Shown here: one piece after another, positions 19,434 through 28,047 of the stretch | Numbering within the stretch: the first letter of the stretch is position 1 | Layout of the letters: each line of letters opens with the position of its first letter | Assembly (NCBI GenBank): GCA_016704895.1 | Contig: JADIZG010000007.1 | Location: forward strand, 1 to 64,000 | DNA: 64,000 nt | Source: Betaproteobacteria bacterium | GTDB taxonomy: Bacteria; Pseudomonadota; Gammaproteobacteria; Burkholderiales; Casimicrobiaceae | Direction of reading: 5' to 3' | The notes under the pieces: model-generated | The model's input: only the letters and a program-made list of their open reading frames with translations | Told to the model about the DNA's origin: nothing | Database searches by the model: none | Position numbers and translations under genes: made by a program

Positions 19434-21568
19434 GCGCCAGGACGCTCCTCGTCGAGCTCTTCACCGAGGAGCTGCCGCCGAAGGCGCTCAGGCGACTCGG
19501 CGAGGCGTTCGCGGAAGGCATCCATCGCTCCCTCGCCTCCGGCGGGTACCTGGCGCCGGTCGCGGACAGCCCCCGCGGTCACCAGCCGTGGACCTGGTTC
19601 GCCACGCCGAGACGGCTCGCGGTCTCGATCCCGCAGGTTCTCGACGTCGCGCCCGACGAGCCGATCGTCGACAAGCTCATGCCCGTCAAGGTCGCTCGCA
19701 CGCCCGACGGACGCCCGTCGGAGGCGCTCGCGAAGAAGCTCGCCACGTTCGGTCGAGCGCATCTGGCCACGGGATCCCTCGACGCGACCGAGGGTCCGGA
19801 CCGGATCTACGTCGACTCCGACGGCAAGGCGGATTACGTCTACCTCCGGCGACTTGCCAGGGGATTGCCTCTTTCCAGCGGACTGCAGCGCGCGCTCGAC
19901 GACGCGATCGACGGACTGCCGATTCCGAAGGTGATGAGCTACCCGGGACCCGGCGCATACTGGAACGCCGAGAAGTTCGTGCGGCCCGCGCACCGGCTCG
20001 TCGCGCTCCACGGCGCGGACGTCGTCCCGGTGACGGCGCTGGGACTCGCCGCCGGACGCACGACGGGCGGCCACCGGTTCCTCGGCCGCCGCGACGTCGA
20101 GATCGCGACCGCGGACGCCTGGGCGCCGACGCTCGAGGCCGAGGGCAAGGTCGTCCCGTCGTTCGACGCGCGTCGCGCGGCGATCGAGGCGCAGCTCGCG
20201 AAGGCCGCCCAGGGCGACCGCGCCATCGCGCCCGACGCACTGCTGGACGAGGTCACGTCGCTCGTCGAATGGCCGGTCGTCTACGCCGGCACGTTCGACC
20301 CGGCCTTCCTCGCCGTGCCGCAGGAGTGCCTGATCCTGACGATGCAGCAGAACCAGAAGTACTTCGCGCTGACCGACGACGACGGCCGGATGCGCGCACG
20401 GTTCCTGCTGGTGTCGAACCTCGCGACCGAGGACCCGGCCGCCATCATCGCCGGCAACGAGCGCGTGCTGCGCGCGCGGCTCGCCGATGCGAAGTTCTTC
20501 TACGACCAGGACCGCCGGCAACGGCTCGACGCGCGCCTGCCGAAGCTCGCCTCGGTCGTCTATCACAACAAGCTCGGATCGCAGGGCGAGCGCGTGATGC
20601 GCCTGCGCGCGATCGCGCGGGCGATCGCGCCGGCCGTCGGTGCCGACCCCGTCCTGGCCGAGCGCGCCGCGACGCTCGCGAAGGCCGATCTCGTCACCGA
20701 CATGGTGGGCGAGTTCCCCGAGCTGCAGGGCACGATGGGTCGCTACTACGCGCTGCACGACGGCGAGTCGCCGGCCGTCGCCGACGCGGTCGCGCAGCAC
20801 TACTGGCCGCGCTACGCGGGCGACGCGCTGCCCGAGGGGCCGGTCGCGCAGGCGGTCGCGCTCGCCGACAAGCTCGAGACGCTCGCCGGGCTCTTCGGCC
20901 TGGGCCAGACGCCGACCGGCGACAAGGATCCGTTCGGGCTGCGGCGCGCGGCGCTGGGCGTCGTGCGCATCCTCGTCGAGCGGAAGCTCGCGCTGCCGCT
21001 CGCCGACGCCATCGCCGCGGCCTTCGCCGCGTTCCACGCCGTCGCCGCCGTGAAGCCCGCGGTCGCGGAGCTGGAGGGGTTCATCCTCGACCGGCTGCGC
21101 GGCTACCTGCGCGAGCAGGGGGGCACCGCGAACCAGGTCGAGGCGCTGATCGCGCGGCAGCCGTCGACGCTCGCCTCGCTGCCCGAGCGGCTCGCTGCCG
21201 TGCAGGCGTTCGAGGCGCTCCCCGAGGCGGCCGCGCTGGCCGCCGCGAACAAGCGCATCGTGAACATCCTGAAGAAATCCGGTGCGGAGTCCGCGCCTGC
21301 GGTCGACCGGGCGCTGCTGGCGGACGGCGCCGAGCACGACCTCTACCTCGCGTTCCAGACGCTCGGCCCGGCCGTCGACGCGAGCTGCGACGCGGGAGAC
21401 TACGCGTCGGCGCTGAAGGCGCTGGCGACCGCGAAGCCGGTCGTCGACCGCTACTTCGACGACGTGATGGTGATGGCCGACGACGCGGCGGTGCGCGCCA
21501 ACCGCCTCGCGCTGCTGTCCGGCGTTTCGGCGACGATGAACCGGGTCGCCGACATCTCGAAGCTGTAA
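19430..21568 (+). CDS. glyS: Glycine--tRNA ligase beta subunit
   Basis: The protein has 712 residues, slightly longer than the ~690 of E. coli. The start ATG overlaps the glyQ stop and gives MSARTLLVELFTEELPPKAL, the family N-terminus. Internal landmarks include VPQECLILTMQQNQKYFAL, FFYDQDRR, VGEFPELQGTMGRYYA and TGDKDPFGLRRAALGV. The beta subunit binds tRNA-Gly. The frame is continuous. Confidence 0.97.
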   Translation: MSARTLLVELFTEELPPKALRRLGEAFAEGIHRSLASGGYLAPVADSPRGHQPWTWFATPRRLAVSIPQVLDVAPDEPIVDKLMPVKVARTPDGRPSEALAKKLATFGRAHLATGSLDATEGPDRIYVDSDGKADYVYLRRLARGLPLSSGLQRALDDAIDGLPIPKVMSYPGPGAYWNAEKFVRPAHRLVALHGADVVPVTALGLAAGRTTGGHRFLGRRDVEIATADAWAPTLEAEGKVVPSFDARRAAIEAQLAKAAQGDRAIAPDALLDEVTSLVEWPVVYAGTFDPAFLAVPQECLILTMQQNQKYFALTDDDGRMRARFLLVSNLATEDPAAIIAGNERVLRARLADAKFFYDQDRRQRLDARLPKLASVVYHNKLGSQGERVMRLRAIARAIAPAVGADPVLAERAATLAKADLVTDMVGEFPELQGTMGRYYALHDGESPAVADAVAQHYWPRYAGDALPEGPVAQAVALADKLETLAGLFGLGQTPTGDKDPFGLRRAALGVVRILVERKLALPLADAIAAAFAAFHAVAAVKPAVAELEGFILDRLRGYLREQGGTANQVEALIARQPSTLASLPERLAAVQAFEALPEAAALAAANKRIVNILKKSGAESAPAVDRALLADGAEHDLYLAFQTLGPAVDASCDAGDYASALKALATAKPVVDRYFDDVMVMADDAAVRANRLALLSGVSATMNRVADISKL

Positions 21569-21569
21569 G

Positions 21570-21650
21570 GGGCCGGACCGAGCCCGCCGGCGCGGCATCG
21601 GTGCGTCGGCCCGAAGTCCGGCCCTCTCTTCCGCCGGGGTCTGTCCCCGG
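21570..21650 (+). terminator. Possible hairpins after glyS
   Basis: GGGCCGGAC directly after the glyS stop pairs with GTCCGGCCC (21616-21624), which is followed by TCTCTT. A second hairpin, CCGGGG-TCTGT-CCCCGG, lies at 21634-21650. The loop of the first is long and no clear T-run follows, so termination is only possible. The next gene, gmhB, starts 132 bases downstream of glyS. Confidence 0.3.
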
Positions 21651-21700
21651 TTCACGCCTTCGCGCACCCGCCCAGCGCACTTCACGCTACAGTTACGCCC

Positions 21701-22282
21701 GTGGTCCAGTTCGCCAACGAAACCGTCGCCCAGACGCGCTCAGCGCGGCTCATCATCCTCGACCGCGACGGCGTGATCAATCACGACAGCGACCTGTTCA
21801 TCAAGACGCCGGACGAGTGGCGCCCGATCCCGGGCAGCCTCGAGGCGATCGCGCGGCTCTCGCACGCGGGCTACCGCGTCGCGGTCTGCACCAACCAGTC
21901 GGGCATCGGCCGCGGGCTCTTCGACATGGCGACGCTGAACGCGATCCACAACCGCATGCACCGCGCGCTCGCGCTGGCCGGGGGCCGCATCGACGCGGTG
22001 TTCTTCTGCCCGCACACGGCCGACGCCCGCTGCGAGTGCCGCAAGCCCCTCCCCGCGATGCTGATCGAGGCGGGCCGCCGCTTCGGCGCCGACCTCGCGA
22101 CGGTCCCCTGCATCGGCGACAGCCTGCGCGACCTGCAGGCGGCCGAGGCGGCCGGCGCGCAGCCGATGCTCGTGCTGACCGGCAAGGGCGAGAAGACGCT
22201 GCGCGACGGCGACTTCCCGGCGAGCACGGCGATCTATCCCGACCTCGCGTTCGCCGTCTCGGCGCTGCTCGCGCAGGACTGA
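21701..22282 (+). CDS. gmhB: D-glycero-beta-D-manno-heptose 1,7-bisphosphate 7-phosphatase
   Basis: The protein has 193 residues from a GTG. It is a HAD-family phosphatase of ADP-heptose synthesis for LPS inner core. Motif I is DRDGVIN (nucleophile Asp21, acid Asp23), motif II CTNQSGIGRG and motif IV IGDSLRDLQAA. The zinc-binding insert CPHTADARCECRKP is typical of GmhB. The position after glyS and before plsC is the usual betaproteobacterial one. Confidence 0.95.
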   Translation: MVQFANETVAQTRSARLIILDRDGVINHDSDLFIKTPDEWRPIPGSLEAIARLSHAGYRVAVCTNQSGIGRGLFDMATLNAIHNRMHRALALAGGRIDAVFFCPHTADARCECRKPLPAMLIEAGRRFGADLATVPCIGDSLRDLQAAEAAGAQPMLVLTGKGEKTLRDGDFPASTAIYPDLAFAVSALLAQD

Positions 22283-22292
22283 GTCCCGGACC

Positions 22293-23006
22293 ATGTCGAC
22301 GATCCGCGCGCTGCTGTTCTTCGGCTGGCAGCTGCTGGTCACGCCGATCTACGCGGCGGTGATGCTCGCGACGTTCTGGCTGCCCCGCATCCCCCGCCAC
22401 AGGATCGCCGCGCACTGGTGCCGTGCCGTCGCGTACGGCGCGCGCTGGATCTGCGGGATCCGCTGGCGCGTCGAGGGGCTCGAGAACATCCCGTCGACGC
22501 CGCACGTCGTGATGGCGAAGCACAGTTCGACCTGGGAGACGCTGACGCTGGGGATCTACCTGCCCCCGCTCGCGTTCGTCGCGAAGAAGGAGCTTCTCAG
22601 GGTCCCGTTCTTCGGCTGGGGCTTCGCGCTCGCCTCGCCGATCACGATCGACCGCAAGGCCGGGCGCGACGCGATGGAGCAGATCGCCGATCAGGGCCGG
22701 GAGCGCTTCGCGCAGGGCTTCTGGATCGTCGTCTACCCGGAGGGCACGCGCATCCGCGCGGGCACGCGCAGCAAGTACAAGACCGGCGGCGCGCGTCTCG
22801 CCGTCAAGCTGGGCGTACCGGTCCTGCCGGTCGCCCACAACGCCGGCTGGCTGTGGCCCAAAGGCGTCCTCGGCAAGCGCGCGGGGGAGATCACGATGGT
22901 GTTCGGCAAGCCGATCCCGACGCTGGGCAGGGACCCGGGCGAGCTGACCGCCGAGATCGAGCAATGGATCGAGAACGAGGTCGCGAGGCTGGGCGCGCCG
23001 GCCTGA
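22293..23006 (+). CDS. plsC: 1-acyl-sn-glycerol-3-phosphate acyltransferase
   Basis: The protein has 237 residues. PlsC makes phosphatidic acid from lyso-PA and acyl-ACP/CoA at the inner membrane. One N-terminal hydrophobic stretch (ALLFFGWQLLVTPIYAAVML) anchors it. The catalytic HxxxxD box appears as HSSTWE (His77, Glu82), a Glu variant common in this clade. The substrate-binding motif is YPEGTR. The ATG is 11 bases after gmhB. Confidence 0.92.
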   Translation: MSTIRALLFFGWQLLVTPIYAAVMLATFWLPRIPRHRIAAHWCRAVAYGARWICGIRWRVEGLENIPSTPHVVMAKHSSTWETLTLGIYLPPLAFVAKKELLRVPFFGWGFALASPITIDRKAGRDAMEQIADQGRERFAQGFWIVVYPEGTRIRAGTRSKYKTGGARLAVKLGVPVLPVAHNAGWLWPKGVLGKRAGEITMVFGKPIPTLGRDPGELTAEIEQWIENEVARLGAPA

Positions 23007-23035
23007 CCGGCCGCCCGCCGGGACGCGGCGACCTC

Positions 23036-23746
23036 GTGTCGTCCGCGCGGCGCATCGCGCTCGCCGGCGAGACGGTCGACTACCGGCTGATCCGCGCACG
23101 CCGTCGCACGATCGGCATGGCGGTCGACCTGGACGGCCTGACCGTGCGCGCGCCGCGCTGGGTCTCGCTGCGCGAGATCGAGGAGGCGCTGACCGAGCGC
23201 GCCGCGTGGATCGTGCGCACCCTCGCCGAATGGCGTTCGCGCCAGCGCGAGGTGCTTCCGCGCGAATGGCGAACCGGGGCGCCGATCCTCTACCTGGGCG
23301 CCGAGCTCAGGCTCGCGGTGTTCCCGTCGCGCTCGACGGCCGTGCGCGCCGATCTGTTCGACCTCACCGTGCTGCACCCGGCCGCGCAGGAGGAGCGCGC
23401 CGTCGCCGACACCGTCGCCCGGTGGCTGCGCGACGAGGCCGCGCAGCGCGTCCTGCCGCGCGTCGCGCGCTACGCCCGCCTCGTGACCGATGCCGTCCCG
23501 CCGGTGCGGCTGTCGAACGCGCGCAGCGAATGGGGCAGCTGCAACCACAAGGGCGAGATCCGGCTCAACTGGCGGCTGATCCAGCTGCCGCCCGCGCTCG
23601 CCGACTACGTGGTCGCGCACGAGGTCGCGCACCTGGTCGAGCTCAACCACTCGCGCCGCTTCTGGGCGCTGGTCGAGTCGCTGATGCCGGGGCACGACGC
23701 GCACCGGCGCGCGCTCGAGGACTGGACCGCGCTGCTCGCGGCCTGA
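23036..23746 (+). CDS. YgjP-like zinc metallopeptidase-domain protein (DUF45/M48-like)
   Basis: The protein has 236 residues from a GTG (VSSARRIALAGETVDYRLIR). The zinc motif HEVAH (195-199) with a third His at 205 (LNHSRRFW) and the signature SEWGSCNHKGEIRLNWRLIQLP define the DUF45/WLM-like family. It is cytoplasmic, with no signal peptide. The substrate is not established. It is fixed behind plsC in this clade, 29 bases downstream, and is likely co-transcribed. Confidence 0.88.
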   Translation: MSSARRIALAGETVDYRLIRARRRTIGMAVDLDGLTVRAPRWVSLREIEEALTERAAWIVRTLAEWRSRQREVLPREWRTGAPILYLGAELRLAVFPSRSTAVRADLFDLTVLHPAAQEERAVADTVARWLRDEAAQRVLPRVARYARLVTDAVPPVRLSNARSEWGSCNHKGEIRLNWRLIQLPPALADYVVAHEVAHLVELNHSRRFWALVESLMPGHDAHRRALEDWTALLAA

Positions 23747-23774
23747 TCGCGCAACGCCGCGCGCGGCCCCGGCG

Positions 23775-24131
23775 TCAGCCGGACGTGCCGGGCGCGGCGA
23801 GGTCGCCGAACGCGACCGCGAGGCCCGCCTGCTCGCGCAGGATCGCGGATAGCGTCGCCCCCAGTTCCCCGCCGCCGCGCGCGTCGCGCCAGCGTCCGCC
23901 GTCGCCGCGGAAATGGAATCCGCCCCGCCGCGCGGCGACCCAGATCTCGCGGTTCGGCGCGTGCCGGTTCACGATGACCTTGCTGCCGTCCTCGCAGGCG
24001 ATCTCGAGAATCCCGTCGACGAGGTTCCAGTCGAGGTCCGCGTCGGCGTCCTCGAGCGCGTGGTCGATCGCCGCGCCGATCGCGGCGAGCGTCGCGTCGG
24101 CGGCGGCCAGGAAGGTCGATTCCGTCGTCAC
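23775..24131 (-). CDS. cyaY: Iron-sulfur cluster assembly frataxin CyaY
   Basis: The protein has 118 residues from a GTG at 24131. The acidic iron-binding helix includes ALEDADADLDWNLVDGILEI, followed by the beta-sheet lines VIVNRHAPNREIWVAARRGGFHF. CyaY regulates Fe-S assembly through IscS. It is divergent from lptM-lysA with 46-80 bases between starts, the usual arrangement in proteobacteria. Confidence 0.93.
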   Translation of the reverse strand: MTTESTFLAAADATLAAIGAAIDHALEDADADLDWNLVDGILEIACEDGSKVIVNRHAPNREIWVAARRGGFHFRGDGGRWRDARGGGELGATLSAILREQAGLAVAFGDLAAPGTSG

Positions 24132-24210
24132 GGTGCGCTCCGGTTCGCCAGGAATGTGCGTGATAACATCGACGCCGATGTTACGTGATTTCCGCCGCGC
24201 CTCGCGCACG

Positions 24211-24402
24211 ATGCGCCGCCTCGCGACGCTGGTCGCGGTGCCGCTCGTCGCCGCCGCGATCGCCGGCTGCGGCATCAAGGGCCCGCTGAAGCCACCCGAC
24301 GCGGCGCCCGCGACGACCCCGTCCTCCACCGTCGCGCCGTCGACCGGCGGCGCCGGCGCCTCCACCCCAAACCCCGATGAGCGCCGCGGGGCCGTCGCAT
24401 GA
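24211..24402 (+). CDS. lptM: LPS translocon maturation lipoprotein LptM (YifL-like)
   Basis: A small lipoprotein of about 63 residues. The signal MRRLATLVAVPLVAAAIAGC gives lipidation at Cys20, and the conserved block GCGIKGPLKPP follows. The remainder is Pro/Ala/Thr-rich. An alternative ATG at 24178 adds 11 residues, but the internal start gives a cleaner lipoprotein signal. LptM assists assembly of the LptD/LptE outer-membrane LPS translocon. Its stop overlaps the lysA ATG. Confidence 0.88.
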   Translation: MRRLATLVAVPLVAAAIAGCGIKGPLKPPDAAPATTPSSTVAPSTGGAGASTPNPDERRGAVA

Positions 24403-25715
24403 CGCTCGTTCCCCGCCCGGGAGGGGGGGCGCGATGCCTCGTCGGCGGCAGGCGGGGCGAGGGTTCCCGATCCGCGTTCGAGCTCCGCGACGGCGAGCTC
24501 TACGCCGAGGGCGTCCCCCTCGCGACGATCGCCGAGCGCTACGGGACGCCCTGCTACGTCTATTCGCGCGCGGCGCTCGAAGGCGCGTGGCGCGCTCTCG
24601 ACGCCGCGCTCGCGGGCGTTCCGCACCTGCTGTGCTACGCGATGAAGGCGAACGCCAATCTCGCGGTGCTCGACGTCTTCGCCCGCCTGGGCAGCGGCTT
24701 CGACATCGTCTCCGGCGGCGAGCTCGCGCGGGTCGTGGCCGCGGGCGGCGACCCGGGCAGGACGGTGTTCTCCGGCGTCGGCAAGTCCGCCGCCGAGATG
24801 CGCCAGGCGCTCGACGCGGGCATCCTGTGCTTCAACGTCGAATCGGCGGCCGAGCTCGAGCGCCTCGACGCGGTGGCGCGCGAGCGCGGCCGCGTCGCGC
24901 CGGTGAGCTTCCGCGTGAACCCCGACGTCGATCCGAAGACCCATCCGTACATCTCGACCGGGCTCAAGGAGAGCAAGTTCGGGATCGCCTACGGCGACGC
25001 GCTGCCGCTCTACCGTCAGGCGCGCGCCATGCGCGGCATCGCGATCCGGGGCATCGACATCCACATCGGCTCGCAGATCACCGACCTCGCGCCCTACCGC
25101 GAAGCCGCGCGGAAGGTGCTCGACCTGGTCGACCGGCTCGCGGGCGAGGGCATCCGCCTCGATCACGTCGACCTGGGCGGCGGGCTCGGCATCCGTTACC
25201 GCGACGAGGCGCCGCTGCCGGTCGCCGAGTACGCGGCGATGCTGCGCGGGCTGTTCGCGGGACGCGCCGAGAAGCTCGTGCTGGAGCCGGGGCGCTGGCT
25301 CGTCGCGGACGCCGGCGTGCTCCTCACGCGGGTCGAGTACCTGAAGCCGGGCCCCGCGAAGCACTTCGCGATCGTCGACGCGGCGATGAACGACCTCCTG
25401 CGCCCCGCGCTCTACGACGCGTGGCACGGCGTCGATCCGGTGCGTCCGCGCTCCGGTCCCGGGACGCGCTGGGAGATCGTCGGGCCGGTGTGCGAGAGCG
25501 CGGACTTCCTCGCGCACGACCGCGTGCTCGACCTCGCGCCGGGCGATCTGCTCGCCGTCCGCGCGGCCGGCGCGTACGCGATGGCGATGAGCTCGAACTA
25601 CAACGCCCGCCCGCGGGCGGCCGAGGTGATGGTCGACGGCGATCGCGCGCACCTCGTGCGCCGGCGCGAAACCGCGGCCGAACTCCATGCCGCGGAATCG
25701 ACGCTGCCTCGCTGA
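24399..25715 (+). CDS. lysA: Diaminopimelate decarboxylase
   Basis: LysA is the last enzyme of lysine synthesis, PLP-dependent, fold type III. The PLP lysine is Lys83 in CYAMKANANL. Other motifs are SGFDIVSGGEL, the phosphate-binding GGGLGI, EPGRW and the C-terminal active-site CESAD. The ATG overlaps the lptM stop. The first ~25 residues before AFELRDGELYAEGVPL are longer and less typical than in relatives, and an 8-G run lies there, so the true N-terminus may be shorter or shifted. Confidence 0.95.
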   Translation: MTLVPRPGGGARCLVGGRRGEGSRSAFELRDGELYAEGVPLATIAERYGTPCYVYSRAALEGAWRALDAALAGVPHLLCYAMKANANLAVLDVFARLGSGFDIVSGGELARVVAAGGDPGRTVFSGVGKSAAEMRQALDAGILCFNVESAAELERLDAVARERGRVAPVSFRVNPDVDPKTHPYISTGLKESKFGIAYGDALPLYRQARAMRGIAIRGIDIHIGSQITDLAPYREAARKVLDLVDRLAGEGIRLDHVDLGGGLGIRYRDEAPLPVAEYAAMLRGLFAGRAEKLVLEPGRWLVADAGVLLTRVEYLKPGPAKHFAIVDAAMNDLLRPALYDAWHGVDPVRPRSGPGTRWEIVGPVCESADFLAHDRVLDLAPGDLLAVRAAGAYAMAMSSNYNARPRAAEVMVDGDRAHLVRRRETAAELHAAESTLPR

Positions 25716-25795
25716 GATCGCCGCTTTTCGCGCCGGATCGCGTGTGCGAATTCGCAACAATCGCGCATCGGCGACTTTTCCGCGCGGCTCAAATC

Positions 25796-25823
25796 TTGCA
25801 AATCGTTGAAACTTGTCTAGAAT
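25796..25823 (+). promoter_or_regulatory. Sigma70-type promoter of the histone H1-like gene
   Basis: TTGCAA (25796-25801), a 16-base spacer and TAGAAT (25818-25823) lie in an unusually AT-rich island after lysA, about 100 bases upstream of the H1-like start. It is the best promoter match I found in the window. Confidence 0.7.
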
Positions 25824-25925
25824 GCAGGCAGCAGGTGCCAATGGTTTTGTCAAGTGGTCCGTGAATCGGACGACGCCTGCGAAGGAGCAGCACATAACAT
25901 CCAGCAACTCAGACAGGAGAACGAA

Positions 25926-26291
25926 ATGTTGGCTGACATGATGTCGATGATGGCGCCGGCGGCTGCGGCCCCCGCGCCGAAGAAACGCAAGGCGACGAAG
26001 CGCAAGGCCGCCAAGAAGGCGACCAAGAAGAAGGCCGCCCCGAAGCGCAAGGCCGCCAAGAAGGCGACCAAGAAGAAGGCCGCCAAGAAGACCACCAAGC
26101 GCAAGGCCGCGAAGAAGGCGACCAAGAAGAAGGCCGCCAAGAAGCCCGCCAAGCGCAAGGCCGCGAAGAAGGCCACCAAGAAGAAGGCCGCCAAGAAGGC
26201 CACCAAGCGCAAGGCCGCGAAGAAGGCGACCAAGAAGAAGGCCGCCCCGAAGCGCAAGGCCACCAAGCGCAAGGCCGCCAAGAAGAAGTAA
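25926..26291 (+). CDS. Lysine/alanine-repeat histone H1-like DNA-binding protein
   Basis: The protein has 121 residues. The ATG at 25926 has a good AGGAGA six bases upstream. After a short start (MLADMMSMMAPAAAAPAP) the rest is repeats of KRKAAKKATKKKAA type, with about 50% lysine or arginine and no acidic residue. Such HC2/AlgP-like tails bind DNA without sequence specificity and help compact the nucleoid. They are frequent in betaproteobacteria. The underlying DNA is a set of near-identical 15-42-base repeats, prone to length change. The gene is a single unit with its own promoter and terminator. Confidence 0.9.
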   Translation: MLADMMSMMAPAAAAPAPKKRKATKRKAAKKATKKKAAPKRKAAKKATKKKAAKKTTKRKAAKKATKKKAAKKPAKRKAAKKATKKKAAKKATKRKAAKKATKKKAAPKRKATKRKAAKKK

Positions 26292-26335
26292 GCGCGAGCG
26301 GCCTCAAGGTCCGCCGCAAGACTGCAGCGGACGGT

Positions 26336-26370
26336 AAACGGGCGGCGCGGATGCGTCGCCCGTTTCGTTT
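26336..26370 (+). terminator. Rho-independent terminator after the H1-like gene
   Basis: AAACGGGCG (26336-26344) pairs with CGCCCGTTT (26357-26365) around a 12-base loop, with CGTTT following. The flanking A and T runs suit termination from both sides, that is, the H1-like gene and the convergent mltD. Confidence 0.75.
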
Positions 26371-26401
26371 CGGGGGGGGCGGAAGCCGGGCGCGACGGCG
26401 T

Positions 26402-27931
26402 TCAGTTGCGCGGCTTGCGCGCCATCGCCGCGCCGCGGCCCGACGATGCGCCGCCGGACGCCCCCGCGCCGGAGGCCGGCAGCGTGCCCGAAACGCGCTT
26501 CGGCGCCGCCGTCGGCGCCTTCTTCGGACGCTTGCCGCCGGTGACGGCATCGGTGGTGACGCGCAGCCGCTGGCCCACCTTCACCGCGTTCTGCGTCATC
26601 CCGTTCCAGCGCCGCAGATCCGCGACGTCGACCCCGTAGCGGCGCGCGATCACCGTGAGCGTCTCGCCGCGGCGGACCGTGTGGTAGAAGGTCCGCCCGG
26701 AGGGCACGGTGGTGAACACCGTGTTCACGACCGACTCCACCGTCGCGTCCGAAGGCCGCTGCGCGGGCACCAGGAGCGCGTGCCCGGCTGGCAGCGCGGA
26801 CCGCGTGCCGAGCCCGTTCACCGCGCGCAGCGTCTCGACCGGAAGGCCGAACTTCGCGGCCACCTGCGCGGCGGTCTCCCCCGGCTTCGTCCGGTACGCC
26901 TGCCAGGTCACGAGCGGCTGCTCGCTGAGCTCGAGCTTCGCGGCGAACATTTCGGCCCGGTCGATCGGCAGCAGGATCGTGTGCTCGTCGGCGCCGGCGA
27001 TGACCGGGCGGTTGTGGTGGGGGTTGAGCGTGAGGAACTCGTCGACCGAGAGTTCGGCGAGCTCGGCCGCCACCTTCACGTCCACGGGGCGCGTCGTCCT
27101 GACGAGCGTGAAGTAGGGCGAGTCGGGGATCTCGGCGAGCACGAGGCCGTACTTCTCCGGGTCGCGAACGATGTTCTTGACCGCCTGCAGCTTGGGCACG
27201 TAGTTGCGCGTCTCGGCCGGCATCGCGAGCGACGCGTAGTCGCCGGGCTTGCCCCTCGCCCGGTTCTTCGCGATCGCGCGGGCGACGTTGCCCTCGCCCC
27301 AGTTGTAGCCGGCGAGCGCGAGCTGCCAGTCGCCGAAGTCGCCGTGGAGCTTCTGCAGGTACTCGAGCGCGGATTCGGTCGCGGCGACGACGTCGCGACG
27401 CGAATCCAGCCAGAAATTCTGCGCGAGCCCGTAGTGCTTGCCCGTCGACGGCATGAACTGCCAGATGCCGGCGGCGCGGGCGCTCGACAGCGCGTTCGGG
27501 TTCATCGCGCTCTCGATCATCGGCAGGAGCGCGAGGTCGAGCGGCATCCGGCGATCCTCGAGCTCGGCGACGATGTGGTAGAGGTAGCGCCGGCTGCGGT
27601 CGACGATGCGCGCGACGTAGTCCGGCCGGTCCGAGTAGTACTGCTCCCATTTCGCGACGAGCGGATCGTCGACGAGGTCGGGAATCTCGTAACCCTTGGC
27701 GATGTGCTCCCAGAGGTTGGCCGCGGAAGGCGGCAGCGGCTCGAGCTCGGCGCCCGCCGCCGCCGGGAACGGATCGGGGGCGCGGACGGGCGGCGCGGGA
27801 GCGACGGCGACGGCGGGCGCGGGACGCGGCGGCGGCAGCGGCGGGGGCAGGGACTCGGCCGGCCGCTCGGGCGGCGTCGCGCACCCCGCGAGCACCGTGG
27901 TCAGCAGAACAATGGCCAGTCCTCGTCGCAA
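26402..27931 (-). CDS. mltD: Membrane-bound lytic murein transglycosylase D with LysM repeats
   Basis: A lipoprotein of about 509 residues. The TTG at 27931 has GGAG upstream and gives LRRGLAIVLLTTVLAGC, a lipobox with Cys17. A Pro/Ala linker is followed by the SLT catalytic domain with Glu in PMIESAMNPNALSSARAAGIWQFMPSTG and ALAGYNWGEGNVARAI. Two C-terminal LysM-type domains (about 330-460; TVRRGETLTVIARRYGV) bind peptidoglycan. A basic, low-complexity tail ends the protein. It cleaves glycan strands in the periplasm. An upstream ATG in frame would bury the signal and overlap gloB, so it is rejected. Confidence 0.9.
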   Translation of the reverse strand: MRRGLAIVLLTTVLAGCATPPERPAESLPPPLPPPRPAPAVAVAPAPPVRAPDPFPAAAGAELEPLPPSAANLWEHIAKGYEIPDLVDDPLVAKWEQYYSDRPDYVARIVDRSRRYLYHIVAELEDRRMPLDLALLPMIESAMNPNALSSARAAGIWQFMPSTGKHYGLAQNFWLDSRRDVVAATESALEYLQKLHGDFGDWQLALAGYNWGEGNVARAIAKNRARGKPGDYASLAMPAETRNYVPKLQAVKNIVRDPEKYGLVLAEIPDSPYFTLVRTTRPVDVKVAAELAELSVDEFLTLNPHHNRPVIAGADEHTILLPIDRAEMFAAKLELSEQPLVTWQAYRTKPGETAAQVAAKFGLPVETLRAVNGLGTRSALPAGHALLVPAQRPSDATVESVVNTVFTTVPSGRTFYHTVRRGETLTVIARRYGVDVADLRRWNGMTQNAVKVGQRLRVTTDAVTGGKRPKKAPTAAPKRVSGTLPASGAGASGGASSGRGAAMARKPRN

Positions 27932-28047
27932 CGTCGTCTCCGGAAATGCCGATGCCCGGAAACCCGCTACCGATGCGCGTGGGCGGGCCCGCGTGCCCGC
28001 GATGGTAGGCGGTGGGCAGGGGCGGCGCAACCCGACGCCGTCCGACA

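Noticed and set aside
25960..26290. Tandem DNA repeat or satellite
   Set aside because: The repeats are codons of the Lys/Ala-rich H1-like protein, with a start, ribosome site, promoter and terminator.
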